Notes: a model not told the origin generated them from the letters alone. Shown: positions 1-10,273, counted from the stretch's first letter. The stretch is DNA of 54,214 bases from Verrucomicrobiales bacterium (GCA_030730365.1 JANQVJ010000059.1:1-54214), one strand, 5' to 3'. Numbers and translations are program-made.

Positions 1-1
1 T

Positions 2-577
2 GACTACACCCACCGCATGCTCTGGTTCCTGCGCACCGATGCGTCCGTGCCCGTGTCCATCCGGCAAAATCTCCGGCAGTGGGGCCTGCCAAAGGATGAG
101 TTCACCGACAACGGACACTGGCCCTACGACCTCTACGCCCGCGAGGGCCGCCGCATGATCGGCGACTTCGTCATGACGCAGCGCGATCTCTTCGATGACC
201 TCGCCAAACCCGACGCCATCGCCCTCGGCTGCTTTCCGGTGGACTCTCACGTCGTGCGCCGCCTCGCCACGCCCGACGGCAAAGAGGTCATTAATGAAGG
301 GGGCTATCTCGTCATCCCGCCCATTTATGAAATCCCTTATCGAGCTCTCACGCCGAAGGCCTCCGAGTGTGAGAATCTCCTCGTCACCAGTGCCCTCAGC
401 AGTTCCCGTGTCGCCTTCAACTCCCTCCGCGTCGAACCGACCTGGATGATGCTCGGCCAAGCCGCCGGCACCGCCGCCGCGATGACGCAGAGAGACAAAA
501 CGTCCGTGCAGGGCGTGAGTCCTGTGGAAGTCCAGAGGCGTTTGCGTGAGATTTCCGTTCCCTTTGAGAAGCCATGA
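2..577 (+). CDS. FAD-dependent oxidoreductase, C-terminal part (5' end outside window)
   Basis: The frame is open from base 2 to the TGA at 575-577, so only the last 191 or so residues are present and the dinucleotide-binding N-terminus lies upstream. What is visible (YDLYAREGRRMIGDFVMTQ, then IPYRALTPK, LLVTSALSSSRVAFNSLRVEP and GQAAGTAAAMT) is the C-terminal signature of the exported FAD_oxidored family (PF12831) common in Planctomycetes and Verrucomicrobia; the GQAAGTAAA stretch normally closes over the FAD. Substrate is unknown. It lies 49 bp upstream of a PSD1 gene on the same strand, a frequent arrangement in this group, so co-transcription is likely. Confidence 0.85.
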   Translation, partial: DYTHRMLWFLRTDASVPVSIRQNLRQWGLPKDEFTDNGHWPYDLYAREGRRMIGDFVMTQRDLFDDLAKPDAIALGCFPVDSHVVRRLATPDGKEVINEGGYLVIPPIYEIPYRALTPKASECENLLVTSALSSSRVAFNSLRVEPTWMMLGQAAGTAAAMTQRDKTSVQGVSPVEVQRRLREISVPFEKP

Positions 578-626
578 CAATCCGACCGAGCCTCTTCCTC
601 CCTTTCCCTCACCCAAGCCCCACGCC

Positions 627-3539
627 ATGAGACACCCCATCCCTTTCTGCGCCGCGATCCTTTTCGCGACGCTGGCCGAGCCGCTTTCGGGGGAGCCGGT
701 CCGTTACAACCGTGACGTCCGCCCCATCCTTTCGGACAACTGTTTTGCCTGCCATGGTCCGGACACGGCCAATCAGAAATCAGGATTGCGGCTCGATGCC
801 CGCGAGGTGGCGATGAAACCGGCCAAGTCCGGTGACCCGGCCATCGTTCCCGGCGAGGTCGATGCCAGCGCGCTCGTCGCCCGCATTCTGAGCGAGGACG
901 AGGACGAGGTCATGCCGCCGCCGGATTCGCACAAAAAGCTCACGGCGAAGCAGAAGGAAACGCTGAGGCAATGGATCGCCGAAGGCGCGGAATACGAAGC
1001 GCACTGGGCCTTTGTCCCGCCTGTGAAATCGGGCACGGGCAACTCGATCGACGACTTCATCCTTGCCGGGCTGCAGGAGAAGGGTCTCCAGCCATCCCGG
1101 CCCGCCTCGCGCGAGACACTCCTCCGCCGCCTTTCTCTGGATCTCACTGGACTGCCCCCGAAGGCCTCCGATCTGTCGGATGATCCCGATCTGCCGACCT
1201 ACATCGACCGGCTCCTCCAGTCGCCGCACCACGGCGAGCACATGGCCGTCGGCTGGCTCGACGCGGCTCGTTTCGCCGACACGAACGGCTACCAGGTGGA
1301 TCGCGACCGCGAGTTGTGGCCGTGGCGCGACTGGGTCATCGATGCCTTCAATGCGAACCTGCCCTTCGACCGGTTCACCATCGAACAACTCGCGGGTGAT
1401 CTCCTGCCGAATGCCACGCTCGATCAGAGGATCGCCACCGGCTTCCATCGCAACCACATGCTCAACGAAGAGGGCGGCATCATCGCGGAGGAGTTCCTCG
1501 CCGAATACACCGCCGACCGCGTCGAGACGACGGCGGCGGTCTGGCTCGGTCAGACCTTTAACTGCGCCCGCTGCCACGATCACAAGTACGACCCCATCAC
1601 TCAGCGCGATTTCTACGCGATGAAGGCTTTTTTCCACAACGTCCCCGAACGCGGTATCGGGATCTACAGCAATCCCGTCCGCACGAATGCCCCGCCCTTC
1701 GTCAAGCTGCCTGCACCCGAACTGGAGGCCAAAATCGGCGGGCTGACGGCGAAGCTGAAACCGGTCGAAGACAAGCTCAAGAGCCTCGCGGCGGGCGATC
1801 TGGAACCATGGGCCAAAGCACTCGCGGCCGCGACGATAGACTGGCAGCCGCTCGAGCCCCTGAAGGCCGGCGGCGGCGACAATCCACCGCAGATCGCGGA
1901 CAAGGCCGTCCAGATCGGACCGCAGGAAACCCGGGCAAACGACATCGTCATCAGGGTCGGAATTCCGGGAGGAAATATCACCGCGCTGCGTCTCGAATGC
2001 GCCACGACGGCTCCCTCGGCCAGTTTCCAGTGGAGCGAGTTGAAGGTCGGCGAGAGCAAGCTCCGCTCCATCGACGCCGCCCACATCCAGGTGCTCGACA
2101 GCGACCGCAAGACCCGCTCCGTGCTCTCCGTCGCTCCCGACAAGCCCGTGCAGGCCCTCTTCCAACTCGAGTCAGCCCTCGCTGGCGCTGAGATCGAAAT
2201 CACGCTGAGCGTCGAGAACGCCGGGGGTCCCTCGCAATGGCGCTTTTTTGCCACGACGAGTCCGACGGAACTCATCGCGCCCGCCAGCATCCTCGCCATC
2301 GCCGCGAAAGAGTCCGCGCAGCGATCGGACGCCGAACGCAAGCAGCTCACAGACTTCCGCCTGGCGCAGATGCCGGAGTATCGCCGCCTCGCCGACGAAG
2401 TATCGGCCTTAAAAAAAGCGATCGCGGAGGCGGAAGCGGAGATCCCCACCACGCTCGTCATGGAGGAGCTGGGGGAGCCGCGCCCCACTTTCCTTCTCAT
2501 GCGAGGCGCCTACGACAAGCCCGGCGAGCAGGTCGCCGCCGCCACTCCCGCCGTCCTGCCTCCGCTCGCGGACGGGTTGCCGCGGAACCGTCTCGGTCTT
2601 GCCAAGTGGCTCGTCAGTCCGGAGAATCCGCTCACCGCGCGGGTCGTCGTGAACCGCTACTGGCAGCACTTTTTCGGCACCGGTCTCGTCAGCACCAGCG
2701 AGGACTTCGGCTCCCAGGGCGGGCTCCCCAGCCACCCCGAGCTGCTCGACTGGCTCGCCCTCACCTTTCAGGAGAGCGGTTGGGATGTGAAGGCGCTCGT
2801 GAAAAGAATCGTGACCAGCGCGACCTATCAGCAGAGTTCCCGTTTCGCGGGCGGCAGCGCGGAAGCGGATCCGATGAACCTGCTCCTCTCGCGCGGTCCG
2901 CGTCACCGCCTCAGCGCCGAGGTCATCCGCGACCAGGCCCTCGCCGCCAGCGGCCTACTGGTCCCGACGATAGGCGGTCCCAGTGTGAAACCGTATCATC
3001 CGCCCGGTCTCTATGAGCAGGTCGTGGCGCAGCGCGACAACCCCAAGGCTACCTACCAGCAGGGCAGCGGCGACGACCTGCACCGTCGCAGCCTTTACAC
3101 CTACTGGAAGCGCAGCGTGCCCCATCCCGGGATGCTGCTCTTCGACGCACCCTTCCGCGAGACTTGCTCCCTGCGGCGCTCCCGCTCCAACACCGCGCTG
3201 CAGGCGCTCAACCTCCTCAACGACCCCACCTATGTCGAAGCCGCCCGCCACCTCGCCCAGCGCATGATCCGGGAAGGCGGACCCGGGGTCGAGTCACGGC
3301 TCGCGCTTGGATTTCGCCTGCTCCTCGCAAGGAACCCCGGCCCGGAGGAACTCGAGGTTCTCACCGCCGCCATGAAGCGGTCCATCAAGGACTTCACCGG
3401 AGACCCCGAAGCGGCCAAACAGTTCCTTGCCGTCGGCGAGGCCGGCACCGATGAAACGCTGAACCCCGCCGAGCTCGCGGCCTACACCCTGCTCGCCAGC
3501 ACCCTCATCAATCTCGACGAAACCATTACCAAAGAGTAA
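627..3539 (+). CDS. PSD1 domain protein (haem CxxCH, DUF1549, DUF1553), exported
   Basis: The ATG at 627 is chosen because it opens a clean signal peptide ([22 protein letters not shown]); an in-frame ATG at 546 would add a proline-rich non-signal extension overlapping the previous gene. The product is about 970 aa. A haem-binding CFACH (residues 39-43) starts the planctomycete cytochrome C domain, followed by DUF1549 with a second CARCH motif near residues 313-317 ([11 protein letters not shown]). A beta-rich segment of roughly 150 residues (about 400-560) precedes DUF1553 (from about residue 650, [20 protein letters not shown]). PSD1 proteins are presumed periplasmic redox-linked proteins in polysaccharide-degrading PVC bacteria; no reaction is established. 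The next gene, DUF1501, begins 4 bp after the stop. Confidence 0.93.
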   Translation: MRHPIPFCAAILFATLAEPLSGEPVRYNRDVRPILSDNCFACHGPDTANQKSGLRLDAREVAMKPAKSGDPAIVPGEVDASALVARILSEDEDEVMPPPDSHKKLTAKQKETLRQWIAEGAEYEAHWAFVPPVKSGTGNSIDDFILAGLQEKGLQPSRPASRETLLRRLSLDLTGLPPKASDLSDDPDLPTYIDRLLQSPHHGEHMAVGWLDAARFADTNGYQVDRDRELWPWRDWVIDAFNANLPFDRFTIEQLAGDLLPNATLDQRIATGFHRNHMLNEEGGIIAEEFLAEYTADRVETTAAVWLGQTFNCARCHDHKYDPITQRDFYAMKAFFHNVPERGIGIYSNPVRTNAPPFVKLPAPELEAKIGGLTAKLKPVEDKLKSLAAGDLEPWAKALAAATIDWQPLEPLKAGGGDNPPQIADKAVQIGPQETRANDIVIRVGIPGGNITALRLECATTAPSASFQWSELKVGESKLRSIDAAHIQVLDSDRKTRSVLSVAPDKPVQALFQLESALAGAEIEITLSVENAGGPSQWRFFATTSPTELIAPASILAIAAKESAQRSDAERKQLTDFRLAQMPEYRRLADEVSALKKAIAEAEAEIPTTLVMEELGEPRPTFLLMRGAYDKPGEQVAAATPAVLPPLADGLPRNRLGLAKWLVSPENPLTARVVVNRYWQHFFGTGLVSTSEDFGSQGGLPSHPELLDWLALTFQESGWDVKALVKRIVTSATYQQSSRFAGGSAEADPMNLLLSRGPRHRLSAEVIRDQALAASGLLVPTIGGPSVKPYHPPGLYEQVVAQRDNPKATYQQGSGDDLHRRSLYTYWKRSVPHPGMLLFDAPFRETCSLRRSRSNTALQALNLLNDPTYVEAARHLAQRMIREGGPGVESRLALGFRLLLARNPGPEELEVLTAAMKRSIKDFTGDPEAAKQFLAVGEAGTDETLNPAELAAYTLLASTLINLDETITKE

Positions 3540-3543
3540 CTTC

Positions 3544-4947
3544 ATGAGCACCGAATCCTCCCTCGCGCCGTTTTCGCGACGCAACTGGCTCAAAACCCTC
3601 GCCCTCGCCTCCCTCGCGAATCCGAGACTCTTCGCCTCCCCCGCCGCGCACTTCGCTCCGAGGGCAAAACGCGTCATCTGGCTCACCCAGGCCGGGGCGC
3701 CGTCGCAGATCGATCTCTTCGACTACAAGCCGGGCCTCGCCTCGCAGTTCGACAAGGACCTGCCGGACTCCGTGCGCGGCGAGCAGCGCCTCACCGGAAT
3801 GACCTCGGGACAAAAACGTTTCCCCGTCGCGCCCTCGGTCTTCCAGTTTCAGCAACACGGCCAAAGCGGCATGTGGCTGAGCGAACTGCTGCCGCACACC
3901 GCGAAGTTCGCCGACGAGATCTGCCTCGTCCGCTCCCTGCACACCGAGGCGATCAACCATGATCCCGCGATGACCCTGCTGCAGACCGGGCACCAGATCG
4001 GCGGACGCCCCGCGTTCGGCTCGTGGGTGTCCTACGGACTCGGTTCGGACAACGCCGACCTGCCCGCCTTTGTCGCACTCATTTCCCGTCCCAGCGGACC
4101 CACCAATGCGCAGCCGCTGCACGAGCGCATGTGGGGGAGCGGTTTTCTGCCGTCGAAGTACCAGGGTGTGCGCATGAGCTCCGGCAAAGACCCCGTGCTC
4201 TTCCTCTCCGATCCGCCCGGCATCACCACCGAACGCCGCCGCGCCATGCTCGACGACGTCGCCGCGCTGAACCGGCTCAAGTCCGCCGACTATCACGATC
4301 CCGAGACGCAGGCCCGCATCGATCAGTACGAGCTCGCTTTCCGCATGCAATCCGCCGTGCCCGACCTCGCCGATCTTTCCAAAGAACCCGCCGACATCTA
4401 CGACCGCTACGGCCCCGAATCCCAAAAGCCCGGCACCTACGCCGCGAACTGCATCCTCGCCCGTCGTCTCGCCGAGCGCGGGGTGCGCTTCATCCAGCTC
4501 TACCACCGCGGCTGGGATCAGCACAACAATCTTCCCAGCGGCATCAAGAGCCAGTGCCACGACACCGACCAACCCACCGCCGCCCTTTTGGCCGAACTCA
4601 AGGAGCGCGGCATGCTGGAGGACACCCTCGTCATCTGGGGCGGCGAATTCGGACGCACCGTCTATTCGCAGGGCGTCCTCACCCCCGACAATCACGGCCG
4701 CGACCACCACCCGCGCTGCTTCAGCGTCTGGATGGCCGGCGCGGGCGTGAAAGGCGGCCACGTCCACGGCGAAACCGACGAATTCAGCTACAACATCGTC
4801 AGAGACCCCGTCCACATCCACGACCTCAATGCCACCGCGCTCCACCTCCTCGGTCTCGACCACACCCGCCTCACCTCCCGCTTTCAGGGCCGCGACTATC
4901 GCCTCACCGACGTGCACGGACACGTGCTGAAAGACATTCTTTCCTAA
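3544..4947 (+). CDS. DUF1501 family protein with Tat-like leader
   Basis: This 467-aa product begins with a twin-arginine leader ([17 protein letters not shown]) and continues with the DUF1501 hallmarks: [20 protein letters not shown] near the N-terminus, WGGEFGRT and a terminal [18 protein letters not shown] segment. DUF1501 belongs to the alkaline phosphatase/sulfatase-like fold group, but its activity is not known. Genes for DUF1501 and PSD1 almost always occur in pairs in PVC bacteria, and here the spacing of only 4 bp to the PSD1 stop argues for one transcript and a joint periplasmic function. Export in the folded state by Tat would fit a metal-bearing enzyme; that is inference. Confidence 0.93.
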   Translation: MSTESSLAPFSRRNWLKTLALASLANPRLFASPAAHFAPRAKRVIWLTQAGAPSQIDLFDYKPGLASQFDKDLPDSVRGEQRLTGMTSGQKRFPVAPSVFQFQQHGQSGMWLSELLPHTAKFADEICLVRSLHTEAINHDPAMTLLQTGHQIGGRPAFGSWVSYGLGSDNADLPAFVALISRPSGPTNAQPLHERMWGSGFLPSKYQGVRMSSGKDPVLFLSDPPGITTERRRAMLDDVAALNRLKSADYHDPETQARIDQYELAFRMQSAVPDLADLSKEPADIYDRYGPESQKPGTYAANCILARRLAERGVRFIQLYHRGWDQHNNLPSGIKSQCHDTDQPTAALLAELKERGMLEDTLVIWGGEFGRTVYSQGVLTPDNHGRDHHPRCFSVWMAGAGVKGGHVHGETDEFSYNIVRDPVHIHDLNATALHLLGLDHTRLTSRFQGRDYRLTDVHGHVLKDILS

Positions 4948-4985
4948 CCGTCATGCCCTCGTTTGAGAGGTCCATCACACCGTAA

Positions 4986-5179
4986 CTTCCACCCTATTTC
5001 GAAAATTTCGGCAAGCGGGCCATCAAATCGCCCAAGATCTATTTTACCGATGCAGGCTTGCTCTGTTTTTGCGGGGCATACGCAAAGCGGAACAGGTAAA
5101 ACTCATCCACAGCGGCGATCCCCATGTCCTCAGCGATGGCACTGAGGCTCGCCACTTTAGGGGGCGCCGGATTGTTTGA
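4986..5179 (+). pseudogene. Relic of a DUF4143 (AAA ATPase) C-terminus, frameshifted
   Basis: The 314-bp gap between the DUF1501 gene and the next gene holds a decayed coding remnant. Reading from 4986 gives LPPYFENFGKRAIKSPKIYF followed by TDAGLLCF, which is the well-known C-terminal signature of ATP-binding proteins with a DUF4143 domain. This frame stops at about 5094-5096. In another frame, from 5102, LIHSGDPHVLSDGT continues with a sequence like the final strand of the same family and stops at 5177-5179. There is no start codon or P-loop region. At least one frameshift and a large 5' deletion are needed, so it is a dead fragment, probably left by deletion or transfer. Confidence 0.72.
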
Positions 5180-5261
5180 ATCTGTTTACGGGGTAATCCC
5201 CGAGCTTAAGTAAATCCCCCGTCCTTTTGATCCCAACTCTCAACCCGCCTCAATTCAACCC

Positions 5262-7469
5262 ATGAAACATTTCCCGACCTTTCTGCTCCTCGCCCTCCTG
5301 CTCTCGCTGGCAACGGGATTGCACGCCATCGAGCTGACCCTGACATCACCTCTCGCGCATCAGGTGGTGCAGCGCGCCACCCCGGGGAAGGGACTGCTGC
5401 GCATCACGGGTGAACTGTCGGAGGACGTTTCACCCGAGGCGGCGGTTCAGGTCCGGGTGGTTAACGAAACCCGCCAGATGCCCTGGCTTCAGGTCAATTC
5501 GGTGAAAGGAAGAAAAATCATCGCCTCGTATGAGGCCCCCGCAGGTGGTTGGTGGACACTGGAGGTCCGTATCATGCTGGATGGCAAGGAAATCGCCCTC
5601 GGCAAGGTCCCCCACGTCGGCGTCGGCGAGGTCTTCGTCGTCGCGGGTCAGTCGAACTCGGCCAATCACGGCGAAGAAAAACAAACTCCGCAGACCGGTC
5701 TCGTCGCATCCTTCGACGGCACAACGTGGCGCCTCGCCGAGGATCCGCAGCCGGGCGCGAGCGGAGGTGGAGGCAGTTTTCTGCCGCCGCTTGGCGATGA
5801 ACTCGCCCGCAAACTCGGCGTGCCGATCGGCTTTGTCGCCTGCGGGATCGGGGCGACGAGCGTGCGCGAATGGCTGCCGAAGGGCGCGACCTTTCCGAAT
5901 CCGCCGACGATCGAAAGCCGGGTCGAGAAGCGTCCCGATGGTCTCTGGATGAGCAAGGGCGACGCCTATCAGACTTTCCTCGCCCGGATGAAGCCGCTCG
6001 GTCCGCGCGGCTTCCGCGCCGTGCTCTGGCATCAGGGCGAGAGCGATGCGAATCAGAAGGATCCGACCCGCACCCTGCGGGGGGATCTTTACCGGCAGTA
6101 TCTCGAAACGATCCTCCGCGAATCGCGCCGCGAGATCGGATGGGAAGTTCCCTGGTTTGTCGCACAGGCGAGTTACCACGTGCCCGGCGACGAGGGCAGC
6201 GACGACATCCGCGCCGCACAGGCTTCGCTCGCCCGCGACGGCATCGCCCTTGAGGGTCCAGACTCGGACGCGCTCAAGGGCGAGCTGCGCGAGCGGGGGG
6301 GTCAGGGCGTTCACTTCTCGGGAAAGGGCTTGCGCGAGCACGGAGCAAAATGGGCCGAAAAAGTTATTCCCTGGATCGAGCGTCAGTGGACCGAGCCGCG
6401 AAGCGCGGACGGCGGCACAGAGTGGAGCCGCTTTGAGTCTCTTCCCGAATGCCACAGCATCAGCTGGGTGAGCGCGAACGTCCAGTCGAAGAACACCAAA
6501 AGCTGGGATGGCGTGCTTGACGAGTCCAAATGGGGCACACCCGATCCGCAGCAGGTCGTGGGGCGCAACTGGGACTGGAAAATCAGCAACGCGCCATGGG
6601 CTGCGGCCGTACAGGAGAAGGGCGAAGGCCGCCGCGAGGAAGTACGATTCGACCTCTGGCTGCCCGACGGCGTCAAGACAGTGAAAGGCATCGTCGCCAT
6701 CTCCGGTCACGGCAGCGGCGAGCCGCTCTTCCGCCGGGCCGACCTCCGATCCCTCGCCACCGAACTGAGCCTCGGCCTTTTCAAGTTCACCGGCAACCCC
6801 ATGCAGCGTGGCTTCTGGCCACAGACGCTGCTCTTTGATCACCTCAGGACATTTGGCGAAGCAAGCGGCCACCCCGAACTGGAGCACGCGCCGCTCTTTC
6901 TCTACGGTCACTCGAACGGGACTGGATTTTCCGCCGTCTTCCCCTCTTACGAGCCCGAGCGCGTCTGGGGCTGGATCTCAATGCGGCCCGGCATCACCTT
7001 TCAGGTTTATCAGCCGGGTGCGGCGCAGGTGCCGGGGCTGGTCATCTTCGGAGAGGACGACCACTTTCTCGCGCGCCCGTCGGTAGCGGAGAATCTCGCC
7101 GTCGTTCCCGCCCTGCGGGAGAAGCACGGGGCGCTGTGGAACTTCGCGGTCGAGCCGAAGACCGGTCATGGTCCCGGCGAAAAGACCTGGCCGCTCGTGT
7201 TTTCGTTTCTCCGGCACACCTTCACCGCGCGGGTGCCCGCCGATGCTGATCCGCGAACGGGAGCCGTGAGCTTAAAAACGCCGGCGGTGGAAAGCGGCCA
7301 TCTCGGTCAAAACTGGGACAGTGACAAAGGCGGCTATCAGGATCTGAAGATCGCGCCCTTTGTCGACTTCCCCGCTGACAAGGCCACGGCCTCGTGGCTC
7401 ATCAACGCCGCCTACGCCGCCGACTGGCAGGCCTTCCAGCGGGACGGAGAGATTCCACCCGCAGAATAA
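5262..7469 (+). CDS. Secreted fusion: sialate O-acetylesterase-like SGNH domain plus alpha/beta hydrolase domain
   Basis: The 735-aa product starts with a signal peptide (MKHFPTFLLLALLLSLATGL). After a beta domain comes an SGNH/SASA esterase domain: the catalytic GQSN serine is residue 131 (VVAGQSNSANHG), WHQGESDANQ lies near residue 255, and GVHFSGKGL supplies the C-terminal histidine block. The second half (about 390-700) is an alpha/beta hydrolase with an LYGHSNGTG nucleophile elbow (Ser551) and TGHGPGEKTW as the likely histidine region. SASA enzymes remove O-acetyl groups from sialic acid or plant/algal polysaccharides. Two esterase-like catalytic domains in one exported chain next to a sulfatase suggest decoration removal from complex polysaccharides; the substrate is unknown. 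Confidence 0.85.
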   Translation: MKHFPTFLLLALLLSLATGLHAIELTLTSPLAHQVVQRATPGKGLLRITGELSEDVSPEAAVQVRVVNETRQMPWLQVNSVKGRKIIASYEAPAGGWWTLEVRIMLDGKEIALGKVPHVGVGEVFVVAGQSNSANHGEEKQTPQTGLVASFDGTTWRLAEDPQPGASGGGGSFLPPLGDELARKLGVPIGFVACGIGATSVREWLPKGATFPNPPTIESRVEKRPDGLWMSKGDAYQTFLARMKPLGPRGFRAVLWHQGESDANQKDPTRTLRGDLYRQYLETILRESRREIGWEVPWFVAQASYHVPGDEGSDDIRAAQASLARDGIALEGPDSDALKGELRERGGQGVHFSGKGLREHGAKWAEKVIPWIERQWTEPRSADGGTEWSRFESLPECHSISWVSANVQSKNTKSWDGVLDESKWGTPDPQQVVGRNWDWKISNAPWAAAVQEKGEGRREEVRFDLWLPDGVKTVKGIVAISGHGSGEPLFRRADLRSLATELSLGLFKFTGNPMQRGFWPQTLLFDHLRTFGEASGHPELEHAPLFLYGHSNGTGFSAVFPSYEPERVWGWISMRPGITFQVYQPGAAQVPGLVIFGEDDHFLARPSVAENLAVVPALREKHGALWNFAVEPKTGHGPGEKTWPLVFSFLRHTFTARVPADADPRTGAVSLKTPAVESGHLGQNWDSDKGGYQDLKIAPFVDFPADKATASWLINAAYAADWQAFQRDGEIPPAE

Positions 7470-7549
7470 GTCGTCCTCGGGCTTATCCCGGGGCAGGACG
7501 AGCGCGGGCAAGGAACCTAACCGTCCCGGTGAACCGTTCCCGGAAGTGC

Positions 7550-7576
7550 GGGCGGAGCCGGGTTCTCCGCCCTTTT
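7550..7576 (+). terminator. Rho-independent terminator after the esterase fusion
   Basis: GGGCGGAG (7550-7557) and CTCCGCCC (7565-7572) form a perfect 8-bp GC-rich stem with a 7-nt loop, followed directly by TTTT and an AT-rich stretch. It lies 80 bp past the stop at 7469 and before the sulfatase gene, separating the two transcripts. Confidence 0.6.
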
Positions 7577-7684
7577 ACTTCGGTATTCTTAACGCTTTTT
7601 GGCCGATAAGGCGGCTTAAACTGGTGCCGTTCTCCCATCCCCTCCCTTGACATCTCGGTTCGAAAAGGTTCCGCTATCCCTGTT

Positions 7685-9229
7685 ATGAACCCCCGTTCAC
7701 ACCTCATCATCCTTGCCCTCGCCGCTCTCGGTTCGATCGCCCCGGCGGCAGAGCGACCGAACCTCGTTGTTTTCCTCATTGACGATATGGGCTTGATGGA
7801 CACCTCGGTGCCTTTCCTCACCGGAGCGGACGGAAAGCCCGAGCGATATCCGCTCAACGACTACTACCGCACCCCGTCGATGGAGCGGCTCGCGCGACAG
7901 GGGATACGGTTCAATCAATTCTATGCGATGAGCGTCTGCTCACCGACCCGCATCTCCATCCTCACCGGGCAGAACGCCGCTCGCCACGGAGCGACCAACT
8001 GGATCAATCCGGAAAACAACAATGCGGGACCCCAGGGTGCGCCGGACTGGACCTGGGAGGGCCTGAAGCCGGGCGACACGACTCTGCCCGGTCTCCTCGG
8101 CGCGGGAGGCTACCGCACCATTCACGTCGGCAAGGGGCACTTCGCGCCGCGCGAATTCGACGGGGCCGATCCCTCGAAAATCGGCTTCGACCGCAACATC
8201 GCCGGTGCCTCTTTCGGCGCGCCCGGCAGCTATTTTGGAGAGAAGAACTACGGTGGCAGCGGCAAACGCGCCCTTCACGCCGTGCCCGGCCTTGAGAAAT
8301 ACCACGGCACTGAAACCTTCCTGACAGAAGCCCTCACCATCGAAGCCAATGCCGCGCTGAAGTCGGCGGTTGATTCGGGCAAACCTTTCTTTCTCCATTT
8401 CGCTCATTATGCCGTCCACTCGCCTTTCGATTCCGATCCGCGCTTTGCGGCGCATTACGCGGACTCGGGCAAACCGGCAGCGGCCCAGGCCTTCGCCACG
8501 CTCATCGAGGGGATGGACAAATCACTCGGCGACCTCCTCGACCATCTCGAAGCGCTCGGCGTGGCCGAGGAAACCCTCGTGATTTTTCTCGGGGACAATG
8601 GATCCGACGCGCCCCTCGGGGACCAGCACGAGGTCGCCTCTGCGGCTCCGCTCCGCGGTAAAAAGGGAACCCATTACGAGGGCGGGATGCGTGTGCCTTT
8701 CATTGCCGCCTGGGCCAGGTCCGATCCTGACAATTCTCTACAAAAGGCCCTGCCCATACCCGCCGGTGCGATCCAGTCGCAAGTCGCAAATGTCACCGAC
8801 CTTTTTCCAACCCTGCTGCAGATCGCCGGAGTCGAGACGCCCTCCACGCACGCCGTCGATGGTAATGCCCTCCAGCCACTCCTCGCCGGGAAAACCGACG
8901 CCTCGCGCCCGGAGCAATTTCTAATGCATTACCCGCACGGTCCGCATCGCAGTAATTACTTCACCGTCTGGCGCGACGGAGATTGGAAAGTGATCTACCA
9001 CTATCTGCCAGAGGTGCCGACCCACGGAGGTTTCATCCAGTCCGGCGGAGCGCGCTATCAACTTTTCAACCTCGCGGAAGATCCCTTCGAGCAGAACGAC
9101 CTCGCGACGAGGCGACCGGACGACCTGCGGCGCCTCATGGAGGGACTCATCGCGCAAACCGAGGCCCACGGATCGCGCTATCCCGTCGCGGAGGACGGCC
9201 AGACCCGTCTGAAGCCGGCCCTGCCCTAA
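7685..9229 (+). CDS. Secreted sulfatase, formylglycine (Cys) type
   Basis: The 514-aa product has a signal peptide (MNPRSHLIILALAALG...AAE). It carries the family S1 sulfatase signatures: metal-binding Asp33-Asp34 (FLIDDMG), the C-S-P-T-R motif at residues 85-89 followed by ISILTG, in which Cys85 would be oxidised to formylglycine, VGKGHF near residue 155, and FLGDNGSDAP with RGKKGTHYEGGMRVPF in the C-terminal half. It should hydrolyse sulfate esters outside the cytoplasm, probably on sulfated polysaccharides. No formylglycine-generating enzyme is encoded in the window. It is preceded by a terminator and faces a convergent hypothetical gene, so it is probably transcribed alone. Substrate specificity cannot be read from the sequence. 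Confidence 0.94.
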   Translation: MNPRSHLIILALAALGSIAPAAERPNLVVFLIDDMGLMDTSVPFLTGADGKPERYPLNDYYRTPSMERLARQGIRFNQFYAMSVCSPTRISILTGQNAARHGATNWINPENNNAGPQGAPDWTWEGLKPGDTTLPGLLGAGGYRTIHVGKGHFAPREFDGADPSKIGFDRNIAGASFGAPGSYFGEKNYGGSGKRALHAVPGLEKYHGTETFLTEALTIEANAALKSAVDSGKPFFLHFAHYAVHSPFDSDPRFAAHYADSGKPAAAQAFATLIEGMDKSLGDLLDHLEALGVAEETLVIFLGDNGSDAPLGDQHEVASAAPLRGKKGTHYEGGMRVPFIAAWARSDPDNSLQKALPIPAGAIQSQVANVTDLFPTLLQIAGVETPSTHAVDGNALQPLLAGKTDASRPEQFLMHYPHGPHRSNYFTVWRDGDWKVIYHYLPEVPTHGGFIQSGGARYQLFNLAEDPFEQNDLATRRPDDLRRLMEGLIAQTEAHGSRYPVAEDGQTRLKPALP

Positions 9230-9324
9230 AGGCCAACCGTCCATCTGGTGAAGACTAACATTCAGCCCTCTTTGATGAGGCGGCGTCCCCGTTGGCCATC
9301 ATCCTTCTGGCCACCGCCCCGGCA

Positions 9325-10119
9325 TCAGCGACGCCCGGTTTCCTGATCGAGCAGGCGATTGTAGATTTGCTGGCGTTCCGGCATACCGAGTCCGCGGTTG
9401 CGGTATTCATACATCTTCACGTTGATGCTTTCCCGCTGCTGAACCGAGAGCCGCTCAAGCTTCGAGACGACTTCGGGGGGAATCGTCTGATTGTCGCCGT
9501 AACCGTCGGCCTTGAACCCCTCGCGGATGTTTTTGGCCGCGTTTCGGGCGTCTGCCATCTGGTCCGGGGTGAGGACGCGGGGATCGGGCCCGCCATGGGG
9601 TCCGGTTCCGCCTCCGGCAGTACCGTTGCCGACACGATTCGAGACCATCACCCCTGCGCTGCCCTTTACAGGCGGTGGTGCTTTTTCATAACGGATCGAA
9701 AAAATTTCGCCGCCCCCCGCCATGCGTATCCTCGCCGTGAGCGTCTCGATGTCGGAGAGATCTCCCTTTACCTCGACCAGTTGCCATCCCTCAGGGCTAA
9801 CCCGGTTCAGCGAGACGACTGACGACTGTCTCGTCTCGACATCGAGGACGGTCGCAAGAGGTTCGGCATCGATACGGGCGACACCGGTGATGATGAGAGA
9901 CTTTGAGACGTCAAGAGTCCGAAGAAAAGGGGAGCGCTGACGCAGGGCGGCAAAATTTTCTTCGGTCACTCGTTCCGGGAGAGGAAAAGACTCCCGCCCC
10001 GGTTCCTCTCCAGGCAACCCTGGCGCCAAAAGGAGTATGCCTGTCGCGAGGGCACTACGGAAGATGAGAGACTGACAGATCAAGATCACAGGGAAGGCAT
10101 TCTGCAGCGGATCTCCCAC
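9325..10119 (-). CDS. Hypothetical exported protein
   Basis: The 264-aa product is not recognised. Residues about 8-36 are hydrophobic (VILICQSLIFRSALATGILL), consistent with a signal peptide or anchor preceded by a short hydrophilic start. The middle section is beta-rich (about 60-165); after it comes a Gly/Pro-rich linker (NGTAGGGTGPHGGPDP), and the C-terminal 75 residues are charged and helical (DQMADARNAAKNIREGFKAD, then RQQIYNRLLDQETGRR). It is convergent with the sulfatase gene and lies downstream of katG on the same strand, but a strong terminator separates it from katG, so its own promoter is expected in 10120-10223. Codon use resembles its neighbours, which supports a real gene. Confidence 0.7.
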   Translation of the reverse strand: MGDPLQNAFPVILICQSLIFRSALATGILLLAPGLPGEEPGRESFPLPERVTEENFAALRQRSPFLRTLDVSKSLIITGVARIDAEPLATVLDVETRQSSVVSLNRVSPEGWQLVEVKGDLSDIETLTARIRMAGGGEIFSIRYEKAPPPVKGSAGVMVSNRVGNGTAGGGTGPHGGPDPRVLTPDQMADARNAAKNIREGFKADGYGDNQTIPPEVVSKLERLSVQQRESINVKMYEYRNRGLGMPERQQIYNRLLDQETGRR

Positions 10120-10223
10120 CGGATCGAGTCACGGATTCGCGGGGGGGATTCCAACCTGCATTGCTCACCCTTTTGTCGCGAGATCCTGCGAGGACGCGAG
10201 GCGCGGCCAAAAAAAGGCGGGTC

Positions 10224-10273
10224 AAAAACAAAAAAACCCACCCCGGCCGGAAAAGGTCGGCCGGAATGGGGTG
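10224..10273 (-). terminator. Rho-independent terminator of katG
   Basis: Read on the minus strand, CACCCC (10268-10273) pairs with GGGGTG (10239-10244) and GGCCG with CGGCC (10258-10262 and 10245-10249), with a 5-nt bulge and an 8-nt loop, followed by a long U-rich run (complement of A-rich 10224-10236). It starts about 40 bp past the katG stop. Confidence 0.8.

Noticed and set aside
3526..4923. 465-codon frame antisense to the first DUF1501 gene
   Set aside because: Val/Gly-rich shadow without motifs.
5430..6911. 493-codon frame antisense to the esterase fusion
   Set aside because: Shadow of a gene with clear signal peptide and catalytic motifs.
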